Shown: in pieces, positions 23,622-29,383 of the stretch
Layout: the number at the start of each line of letters is the position of its first letter
Numbering within the stretch: the first letter of the stretch is position 1
Assembly (NCBI RefSeq): GCF_000814325.1
Contig: NZ_JPHF01000003.1
Coordinates: 62,001 to 126,000 of the forward strand
Direction of reading: 5' to 3'
Length of the DNA: 64,000 nt
Source: Flavihumibacter sp. ZG627
GTDB lineage: Bacteria > Bacteroidota > Bacteroidia > Chitinophagales > Chitinophagaceae
Made by a program: the position numbers and the translations under genes
The notes under the pieces: model-generated
The model's input: the letters and a program-made list of their open reading frames with translations, nothing else
Told to the model about the DNA's origin: nothing
The model's database searches: none

Positions 23622-25031
23622 TTATGCCCACATGGCCCGAACCTGTGCTACCGGGATCTGCAACAGGTCGCGGTATTTGGCAACAGTTCTCCTGGCCACT
23701 TTATAGCCTTTGTTCATAAGGATTGCTACCAATTGCTGGTCGGTATATGGATTGCTTTTGTCTTCATTGCTTATCACTTCTTCCAGGGCATGACGAATAA
23801 CCCTGTTACTGATAACTTCACCGGTTTTGTTGATAATACCTTCGGTAAACAGGTCTTTCAGGTGAATTGTTCCAAAATGGGTGTCAGCATATTTATTGCT
23901 GGTAAGCCTTGATACAGTTGAAATATCGAGTCCAACCTGGTCAGCTATATTCTTTAGAATCATTGGCTGAAGCTTATTAACATCGCCATCTTCGAAATAT
24001 GCTTTCTGGTATTGGATGATTGCTTTGGTAATTTTCATCATGCTTTCGTTGCGCTGCCTGATAGCATACAGAAGCCAGTTTGCTGACTGGAGTTTGCTGC
24101 GGAGGTATTGGAGGGCGCCTTTGTCTTTGGTAGCCTGCATGGTCTCCTGGAGCGCATCGCTCACCCTGAAATTTTCTGCTGTAATACCGCAAACAGTAAT
24201 GTTGAAGCTATCGGCATCTAAACTAATCTGTATATCAGGAACGATATTGTCTTTAGGAGAAATGGAGGTAACAGTTTCTGCTACAGGCCGCATGGAGAGG
24301 GCCCCCAGGAATTGAACGATCATGCGAAACTCTTCTTCATCAAGGTTAAGTGCATCCATTATCTTTTCAAAACGGCGACCTTTAAAGTCATCATAAAAAC
24401 GCTCTAAAAGCGCGGTTGAAATTTTTACGTCGGGTCTTTTCTGGTTCATCCGTGATAATTGTAACAGCCAGCATTCCCTTATATCACGCGCACCAATACC
24501 TGCAGGTTCGAGGGCTTGGATCAGCTTAAGGGCAGCTTCCACTTCTTCTTCTGTTGTCATAAAATGGGAGAAGCTGAAATCATCTGCAATTGCTTCGAGG
24601 TCTTTTTGGAGTAATCCGGTTTCTTCGAGGCAATCTATCAGGTAATGGGCCAGGCTCAGCAATCTGTCATCCACCACACGCATAGATAATTGTCTGCGTG
24701 CTTCTTCCCTGAAATCAACCACATCTGCCATTGGCCTTTCGGGCATGGCTTCTGCATTGAAATAATTGGCGTACTCAACGCTATAATCAGGAACATCATT
24801 GTAGGCATATTCATCCCAGTCTTTATAATCCTGTGCCGCGTCCCTGTCATATGTATCACCCAGCCGCTCATCGGTATGATCAAGGGTTTCCTCCAGGTAT
24901 GGATTCTGGTCCATTTCCTGGCGAATATGCATCTGAAGCTCCTGGGTATTTAATTGAAAAAGATTGAGCAGTTGAATCTGCTGAGGCAATATCTTTAATG
25001 TCTGATGCTGGTTTTGTTGCTGGCGGATCAT
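23622..25031 (-). CDS. rpoN: RNA polymerase sigma-54 factor
   Basis: A 469-residue sigma-54. Region I is Gln/Leu-rich (QHQTLKILPQQIQLLNLFQL), a long acidic linker follows, and the core-binding domain contains ALEPAGIGARDIRECWLLQL. The C-terminal RpoN box ARRTVAKYRDLLQIP lies at about 446-460. The product directs polymerase to -24/-12 promoters and needs an AAA+ activator, here encoded by the next gene. The 204-bp region upstream has a -24/-12-like sequence of its own. Clustering of rpoN with its activator and kinase is unusual; most genomes keep rpoN elsewhere. Confidence 0.97.
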   Translation of the reverse strand: MIRQQQNQHQTLKILPQQIQLLNLFQLNTQELQMHIRQEMDQNPYLEETLDHTDERLGDTYDRDAAQDYKDWDEYAYNDVPDYSVEYANYFNAEAMPERPMADVVDFREEARRQLSMRVVDDRLLSLAHYLIDCLEETGLLQKDLEAIADDFSFSHFMTTEEEVEAALKLIQALEPAGIGARDIRECWLLQLSRMNQKRPDVKISTALLERFYDDFKGRRFEKIMDALNLDEEEFRMIVQFLGALSMRPVAETVTSISPKDNIVPDIQISLDADSFNITVCGITAENFRVSDALQETMQATKDKGALQYLRSKLQSANWLLYAIRQRNESMMKITKAIIQYQKAYFEDGDVNKLQPMILKNIADQVGLDISTVSRLTSNKYADTHFGTIHLKDLFTEGIINKTGEVISNRVIRHALEEVISNEDKSNPYTDQQLVAILMNKGYKVARRTVAKYRDLLQIPVAQVRAMWA

Positions 25032-25063
25032 AAACGTTCATTTGAAGGTTACCTGATATATAA

Positions 25064-25079
25064 AACAATCCAGACGCCA
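25064..25079 (-). promoter_or_regulatory. Candidate sigma-54 site upstream of rpoN (TGGCGTC-N4-TTGTT)
   Basis: TGGCGTCTGGATTGTT, 48 bp from the rpoN start codon. It keeps TGGC at -24 and TTG at -12 with correct 16-bp spacing, the best -12 match of the set. It suggests autoregulation. Confidence 0.4.
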
Positions 25080-25235
25080 AAAACCTGAAATAAGCTCCCC
25101 AAATTGAGAAAAATTATAACTATCTGAATATCAGCAAATAAAAAATTAAACTAAAAATTTACTCCAAATTGATTCTACATAAATATAAATAATAAGTGAA
25201 ATAAATTACCCAATACGGGGATTATTAGTCAAAAA

Positions 25236-26627
25236 ATGAAAAATCCGAGCTTTATATATCTTCTAATTGGGTTTATTCTTACCCTCACAGTACTGATATT
25301 TTTTACTATTTCCAGTTACGAAAGGCTGAACACTATGATTTCCTATTCAGACCAGGTAGAAAAAACCTTTAGGGTCATGAATAAGATGGAGGGTTTAAAC
25401 AGCCTGATGAAAGAGGCTGAAACGGCGGTACGCGGATATATTATAACCCGTGATAGTATTTACCTGGAGCCCCTTACTATTGCCAAAAATGAAATTCCCG
25501 CCACCTTTGAAGAGGTAAAAAAATTAGTTGCAGATAATGATGTACAAAGAACGAGAATGGGGCTAATTCAAAATGCCGCAAGGATGAGGATCCAGGTATT
25601 AGAATCATCAGTTCATATGGTGAATGCAGAAGCTTATGATTCAGTTAAGAATGATCATATGATGCAGGGGCGCAATCTTATGGAGAGCTTTAAGCTGGGC
25701 ATGAACAAGATGATGGAATATGAGCAGAAACAATTGGTAGATAATTACCAGCAAAAAGATATTTACCAGCGTATGGCACCTACTATGTTCCGTTGGGTTT
25801 TCGGATTGGTTGGGTTGGCTTTTCTGATCCTGTTCATTCTACTGCTGCGTGAATTTTTTAAGCGGTTAAAATACCAGGAAGAATTACAACTCCAGCTGAT
25901 GGCATTGAAACAAAGTCATGCTGAACTAACCCAGCTGGCCTTTGCGGCTTCACATGACCTTCAGGAGCCTGTAAGAAAAATCCGCACATTCTCCGACAGA
26001 CTAATCTACAAACAAAAAGAGAAGCTTGATGAAGATGGCAAAAAAATACTACAGCGGATAGATGTTTCCGCGAGGAGGTTACAGGGAATGCTAGAAGATG
26101 TTTCAGGTTATATGAATCTGATAGATTCAAGAGAGGAAAAGAAACTGGTATCCGTAAAGAAAATAATTGAGGAGGTGAGGGATAATTTCAGGGATAGTAT
26201 TTCACAAAAAAATGCAATGATAACAATCGGGAATATGCCTGAACTATGGGTTTATCCCGCGCAGGTCAGGAGTATGTTCAGGGCATTTATAGATAACGCA
26301 TTAAAATATTCAAAAACGGGTCAATCGCCTGCAATAATCATTTATAGTGAACAAATAGAAGGCCGCCGGCTGGGTAATACCTTTCCTCATCTTGATAAAA
26401 CCTATACTGCAATAACGATTAAGGATAATGGAATTGGTTTTGATAATGAATTCCGTGATAAAATTTTCCAAATTTTCAGACGGTTACATACCCAGGAAAG
26501 TTTCAGTGGCAAGGGCATTGGATTGGCCATTTGCCAGCGGGTAATGGCCAACCACAATGGTGTTATCCTCGCAGACGCGAAACCAGGGGAAGGAGCAACT
26601 TTTACTTTGCTGTTTCCCAGGGACTGA
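25236..26627 (+). CDS. CHASE3-domain membrane histidine kinase
   Basis: A 463-residue kinase. Transmembrane helix 1 spans about 5-24 and helix 2 about 183-205; the periplasmic part between them has the CHASE3 pattern (EAETAVRGYIITRDSIYLEP). The cytoplasmic H-box is FAASHDLQEPVRKIRTFSDR, followed by an HATPase domain (NALKYSKTG, DNGIGFDNEFRDKIFQIFRR, GKGIGLAICQRV). It shares the DLQEP H-box with the PAS kinase in the rpoN operon. The probable partner is the single-domain regulator at 27294. Its 3' end overlaps the convergent gene by 26 bp. Confidence 0.93.
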   Translation: MKNPSFIYLLIGFILTLTVLIFFTISSYERLNTMISYSDQVEKTFRVMNKMEGLNSLMKEAETAVRGYIITRDSIYLEPLTIAKNEIPATFEEVKKLVADNDVQRTRMGLIQNAARMRIQVLESSVHMVNAEAYDSVKNDHMMQGRNLMESFKLGMNKMMEYEQKQLVDNYQQKDIYQRMAPTMFRWVFGLVGLAFLILFILLLREFFKRLKYQEELQLQLMALKQSHAELTQLAFAASHDLQEPVRKIRTFSDRLIYKQKEKLDEDGKKILQRIDVSARRLQGMLEDVSGYMNLIDSREEKKLVSVKKIIEEVRDNFRDSISQKNAMITIGNMPELWVYPAQVRSMFRAFIDNALKYSKTGQSPAIIIYSEQIEGRRLGNTFPHLDKTYTAITIKDNGIGFDNEFRDKIFQIFRRLHTQESFSGKGIGLAICQRVMANHNGVILADAKPGEGATFTLLFPRD

Positions 26628-26925
26628 GCTTCGAAACCCTCTCCCTGATTTTGTCGATTGTATTCAACACAGCATCATCCCATCGCGCTGACCTGGATGA
26701 CTCTGTAATATGCCCTTCATTACTAACAAGACGGAACATTGCAACCTTGTCGGGTTCCTGTGTATTCGTATTCTTATCATCAAAAAGGTTAAGTTCCATT
26801 CTTTGAACTGAACTGGCAAGTGATTGAATCATTTTCATTTTTTCAATCATTAATTCCATAAGGGAACAAAGTGCGCGAGGGTCTGTAATACTGCATTCTA
26901 ATTTCACATGGATGTTGTTTTCCAT
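26602..26925 (-). CDS. HPF-like small protein (tentative)
   Basis: A 107-residue protein with no clear family. Its order of elements resembles the ribosome hibernation factor fold: strand (HVKLECSI), helix (ALCSLMELMIEKMKMIQSL), strands (VQRMELNLFDDK, KVAMFRLVSNEGHITE), final helix (WDDAVLNTIDKIRERVSKL). Length is typical of short HPF. The basic residues that contact rRNA are fewer than usual, so a different target is possible. It overlaps the kinase gene convergently and is divergent from the DUF1328 gene, with -24/-12-like sites for both. Confidence 0.6.
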   Translation of the reverse strand: MENNIHVKLECSITDPRALCSLMELMIEKMKMIQSLASSVQRMELNLFDDKNTNTQEPDKVAMFRLVSNEGHITESSRSARWDDAVLNTIDKIRERVSKLSPWETAK

Positions 26926-26954
26926 TGCAACTGTTTTTAGGTGTGTATTACAAA

Positions 26955-26970
26955 TAGAAAAACCATACCA
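26955..26970 (-). promoter_or_regulatory. Candidate sigma-54 site (TGGTATG-N4-TTCTA)
   Basis: TGGTATGGTTTTTCTA, 45 bp upstream of the HPF-like gene, facing the site of the divergent DUF1328 gene. Good TGG at -24, TT at -12, no GC. Confidence 0.35.
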
Positions 26971-26988
26971 TTATTACCAGTTCCCAAC

Positions 26989-27004
26989 TGGCACGGTTCT
27001 TTAA
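26989..27004 (+). promoter_or_regulatory. Candidate sigma-54 site (TGGCACG-N4-TTTAA)
   Basis: TGGCACGGTTCTTTAA, 59 bp upstream of the DUF1328 gene. The -24 element is the exact consensus TGGCACG; the -12 element is TTTAA. A small inverted repeat CCAGTT-CCC-AACTGG (26977-26991) overlaps its first bases. Confidence 0.45.
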
Positions 27005-27047
27005 CATATAAGAAAATAATTATTCATTCACCTTAAAGCTATAAGTT

Positions 27048-27212
27048 ATGTTACGCTGGACGCTTATTTTTCTCGTAATCGCTTTGATAGCAGCTGTTTT
27101 TGGATTTACAGGAATTGCTGCCGGAGCTGCAGGTATTGCTAAGATCCTGTTCTATATTTTTATAGTAATCTTCCTGGTATCATTGATCATGGGAATGCTA
27201 AAAAAGGGGTAA
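27048..27212 (+). CDS. DUF1328 (YtjA-type) membrane peptide (54 aa)
   Basis: A 54-residue open frame from ATG 27048. It starts [20 protein letters not shown], has the [18 protein letters not shown] loop typical of DUF1328, and ends with a second hydrophobic helix and a basic tail (GMLKKG). Two transmembrane helices are predicted. The family is small and uncharacterised and often lies with stress genes. A terminator hairpin lies 48 bp downstream. The best -24 match in the window lies upstream. Confidence 0.9.
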   Translation: MLRWTLIFLVIALIAAVFGFTGIAAGAAGIAKILFYIFIVIFLVSLIMGMLKKG

Positions 27213-27260
27213 ATTATACCCAATTCAGGCTGCGCCTGCACTGGATAAAGTTTTTAACAT

Positions 27261-27286
27261 AAAAAGGCGCTCAGGTGCCTTTTTTT
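27261..27286 (+). terminator. Rho-independent terminator
   Basis: AAAAAGGCGC-TCAG-GTGCCTTTTTTT, a stem with one G-U pair and a run of T. It ends the DUF1328 transcript just before the response regulator gene. Confidence 0.75.
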
Positions 27287-27293
27287 AAATTTT

Positions 27294-27731
27294 ATGACAG
27301 ACAAGATTTATATACTGGTAGCTGAGGATGATGCAGATGACCGTTATCTGCTGGAGACAGCTTTTACAGAAAAGGGATTTAAGGAGAAGCTAACATTTGT
27401 AGAGAACGGTGTGGAGCTGATGGATCATTTGAAGCGTATACACCCGGGGGCTAGTTCAACTGAAGGCCCGTTACCTTGTTTTATCATGCTGGATCTTAAT
27501 ATGCCCAAGAAAGATGGCAGAGAAGTTTTGAAAGAGATCAAGGAGGATCCCCGTTATAAGAAGATACCTGTTATCGTTTTTACAACTACCAAGAATGAGC
27601 AGGAGATCAGCCGATGCTATGAGTTAGGAGCTAATACCTATGTGGTAAAACCAGTGGGGTTTGAATCTTTACTTCAAACCATTGAGGACATAAGAACTTA
27701 TTGGTTTAAGACTGCCAGGAGGCCGCAATAA
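27294..27731 (+). CDS. Single-domain response regulator (Rcp1-like)
   Basis: A 145-residue CheY-like receiver without output domain. Acidic residues EDD at 11-13, acceptor D67 in FIMLDLNMPKKDG, and the conserved Thr and Lys (VFTTTK, VVKP) are present. The extended loop before the acceptor strand is typical of Rcp1-like regulators paired with phytochrome-type or CHASE3 kinases. It likely takes phosphate from the kinase at 25236. The gene starts 8 bp past a terminator; its own promoter may lie at about 27242, which is weak. Confidence 0.9.
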   Translation: MTDKIYILVAEDDADDRYLLETAFTEKGFKEKLTFVENGVELMDHLKRIHPGASSTEGPLPCFIMLDLNMPKKDGREVLKEIKEDPRYKKIPVIVFTTTKNEQEISRCYELGANTYVVKPVGFESLLQTIEDIRTYWFKTARRPQ

Positions 27732-27757
27732 AAATTCCGGAATTATTTCCGGAATTT
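27732..27757 (-). terminator. Terminator hairpin overlapping a stop codon
   Basis: A 10-bp stem AAATTCCGGA/TCCGGAATTT that includes the last codons of the minus-strand gene 27743-28123 and is followed on that strand by TTTTTATT. It may also stop the regulator gene on the plus strand, where the T-run is poor. Confidence 0.55.
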
Positions 27758-28123
27758 CTCTGAGATCTTGTCAGTAATTGCCTGGGCCCAAATTTTTGCT
27801 TTTCCCGAGAGGATGTTTGACGACATAACTCTCATTGCTATGGGCATTAGTAACTTACTAAACATGCCTGCATTTCTGAATAATGTTTTCCTAAGTAGCA
27901 CATCTATTCCCATTTCAACTCCCAATTTAAGAAGGGGCTGAGCTGCGGGTTTATTAGTTACAGACGCAATGGAACTGAAAAGATTGGTAACAGGCTGAGC
28001 CTGTTCACGAATCATTGTAAGATCTGCTTTGATTTGGCCCCGCTGATGTAAAACAAGTGCCTGAAGCCTTTGTTTTTCCTCTTGCAGGGAATTATAGTCT
28101 GTAATATTATTAGTCATATACAT
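27743..28123 (-). CDS. Hypothetical protein, third gene of the YtxH/holin-like cluster
   Basis: A 126-residue protein of no named family that I recognise. It has a coiled-coil-like N-terminus (LQEEKQRLQALVLHQRGQIK), and the middle repeats PLLKLGVEMGIDVLLRKTLF, with weak amphipathic helices and a basic C-terminus. It overlaps the DUF1469 gene by 14 bp, which implies translational coupling. Together with DUF1469 and YtxH it forms a recurrent Bacteroidota cluster linked to envelope stress; an ATG at 28117 is an alternative start. Confidence 0.65.
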   Translation of the reverse strand: MYMTNNITDYNSLQEEKQRLQALVLHQRGQIKADLTMIREQAQPVTNLFSSIASVTNKPAAQPLLKLGVEMGIDVLLRKTLFRNAGMFSKLLMPIAMRVMSSNILSGKAKIWAQAITDKISEKFRK

Positions 28124-28451
28124 TTCTTATGATAGTGTTTCGTATCATGGGAAATACCATTTGCTTACGTAACAGGATAAAGATCATAAGGATGAGTGCG
28201 TATGCACCACCCACTATAAAGAACCCTGCTTTCATATTTTGCATGGTTTCGCCAATCCACCATGCTAATCCAATCCCAAGGAAAAAAAATATGATCAGGC
28301 CAAAAAATGCAACTGCCAGCGCAACGAAACCTGCTGAAGCTGCTTTAGTAGCTTTTTCTGTGGCATTGACGACGGTAAGTTTATAATAAGACTCTAATAG
28401 ATTACCAGCGTGATCCAGTAGATCTTCGGCAGTGGATTTAATTGCTTCCAT
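28110..28451 (-). CDS. Holin-like DUF1469 membrane protein
   Basis: A 113-residue protein with the DUF1469 pattern: a helical start (MEAIKSTAEDLLDHAGNLLE), then two transmembrane helices (SAGFVALAVAFFGLIIFFFL and AGFFIVGGAYALILMIFILL) and a basic tail. Databases call it phage holin family, but nothing nearby is phage-like; it is a chromosomal envelope protein. The start at 28451 avoids an N-terminal extension without family features. It follows the YtxH gene across a terminator hairpin. Confidence 0.85.
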   Translation of the reverse strand: MEAIKSTAEDLLDHAGNLLESYYKLTVVNATEKATKAASAGFVALAVAFFGLIIFFFLGIGLAWWIGETMQNMKAGFFIVGGAYALILMIFILLRKQMVFPMIRNTIIRNVYD

Positions 28452-28476
28452 ATCGATAATGTTTGAATGGAAAAAG

Positions 28477-28508
28477 TACCGCACAGAATTATGCTATTCC
28501 GTGCGGTA
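28477..28508 (-). terminator. Terminator hairpin after the YtxH gene
   Basis: The stem TACCGCAC/GTGCGGTA, with an inner GAAT/ATTC stem and one mismatch, is followed on the minus strand by CTTTTT. It would end most YtxH transcripts before the DUF1469 gene, giving unequal expression. Confidence 0.7.
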
Positions 28509-28516
28509 TTATGTTA

Positions 28517-28786
28517 TCAGCTCATTGTGTTCTTCGCCTTATTCCACTCTGCACCAGCCTGGTCAGCAACATCTTCTGCGTGGGCAGCAACGGTGTTCTT
28601 TATGTCCTTAAGGTCTTTCTGACGTGCTGTAAGCCAATCAGTGAATTCGCTTGCCCAATCGCGGGCACCTGTAGCGATTTTCTCTCTCATGTCACAACCT
28701 TTTTCAGGTGCAACGAGCATTCCGATAGCAACTCCGGCAGCCGCAGCTCCCAATACTCCAAGTACAATTTTTGATGTAGTAGTCAT
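28517..28786 (-). CDS. YtxH domain protein
   Basis: An 89-residue YtxH protein: one N-terminal membrane segment (KIVLGVLGAAAAGVAIGMLV), the motif APEKGCDMREKIATGARDWA, then a long amphipathic helix. The ATG at 28786 gives the usual family start. YtxH proteins are general-stress and envelope-associated in Firmicutes and Bacteroidota, with no known activity. The upstream region holds the site TGGCACG-N4-TTTTA. Confidence 0.9.
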   Translation of the reverse strand: MTTTSKIVLGVLGAAAAGVAIGMLVAPEKGCDMREKIATGARDWASEFTDWLTARQKDLKDIKNTVAAHAEDVADQAGAEWNKAKNTMS

Positions 28787-28832
28787 AGTGATAAATTTTA
28801 ATAGTGAAAATTTTAATCCTTTACAGTACGGG

Positions 28833-28848
28833 TAAAAACTTCGTGCCA
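28833..28848 (-). promoter_or_regulatory. Candidate sigma-54 site (TGGCACG-N4-TTTTA)
   Basis: TGGCACGAAGTTTTTA, whose first base lies 62 bp from the YtxH start. The -24 element is the exact consensus; the -12 TTTTA equals that in front of the PA2169-type gene. Confidence 0.45.
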
Positions 28849-28889
28849 CGGTAATTGTTATTATCTTAGAAATTACAATTTCAGCAACT

Positions 28890-28925
28890 GCACCTTAGCG
28901 GGCAATTTATTTCCCATTAAGGTGC
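28890..28925. promoter_or_regulatory. Inverted repeat between divergent promoters (possible activator site)
   Basis: GCACCTTA and TAAGGTGC are perfect 8-bp arms separated by 20 bp, between the YtxH and response-regulator promoters. An outer TCAGCA/TGCTGA pair overlaps the same area. It is not followed by a T-run. A transcription factor binding site is plausible. Confidence 0.35.
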
Positions 28926-28955
28926 TGAATTACAGGATCTTCCCATAAAAATGGA

Positions 28956-28971
28956 TGGCATTGTATTTAGT
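28956..28971 (+). promoter_or_regulatory. Candidate sigma-54 site (TGGCATT-N4-TTAGT)
   Basis: TGGCATTGTATTTAGT, 27 bp upstream of the ATG at 28983, facing the YtxH site. A start 12 bp beyond would give an almost leaderless mRNA. The -12 part is weak. Confidence 0.3.
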
Positions 28972-28982
28972 CTATAATAAAT

Positions 28983-29330
28983 ATGGATATTTTGAAAAAG
29001 ATATTGATCGTTGATGATGAGGAAGATCTGTGCATGTTACTCAAGATCTATTTTACCAAAAAAAAATATGAAGTCTCTGTTGCAAATACTTTATCAGAGG
29101 GCCTGCTAAAGGTGAACATATGGAATCCTGATATTCTATTTCTTGATAATAACTTACCTGATGGATTGGGTTGGGAGAAAGCTCCTATGCTTCTTGATGA
29201 GAACCCTAATCTAAATATTCTCCTCATCAGCGCATTTCACCCCACTGTACCTGACAATTCTCATCCGGATCGTCTTAGAGTTATTGAAAAGCCCTTTTCC
29301 CAGCAACAACTTAACGCACTGAATCTTTAA
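28983..29330 (+). CDS. Single-domain response regulator
   Basis: A 115-residue CheY-like receiver: acidic pair DDEED at 11-15, acceptor D55 in LFLDNNLPDGLG, and the conserved lysine in VIEKPF. No output domain. The sequence LPDGLGW around the acceptor resembles Bacteroidota phosphorelay receivers. No kinase is adjacent; the CHASE3 kinase or the rpoN-operon kinases are possible donors. Its transcript ends at a strong terminator. Confidence 0.9.
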   Translation: MDILKKILIVDDEEDLCMLLKIYFTKKKYEVSVANTLSEGLLKVNIWNPDILFLDNNLPDGLGWEKAPMLLDENPNLNILLISAFHPTVPDNSHPDRLRVIEKPFSQQQLNALNL

Positions 29331-29331
29331 A

Positions 29332-29362
29332 AAAAAAGTGCCTGGCCAACCAGACACTCCCT
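29332..29362. terminator. Bidirectional rho-independent terminator
   Basis: The stem AGTGCCTGG/CCAGACACT (29337-29358, one mismatch) has CTTTTTCC on the plus side and eight T on the minus side. It serves the receiver gene and, from the other strand, the large propeller gene that ends at 29384. Confidence 0.8.
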
Positions 29363-29383
29363 TTTTCCTGAACGCAAGAACAT

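Noticed and set aside
27242-27257. A ninth divergent-type sigma-54-like site (TGGATAA-N4-TTTAA) before the receiver gene at 27294
   Set aside because: The -24 element is poor and the region is followed at once by a terminator, so transcripts from it would stop before the gene.
28110-28451. Prophage holin
   Set aside because: DUF1469 is a chromosomal membrane family; no lysin, integrase, portal or tail gene is near.
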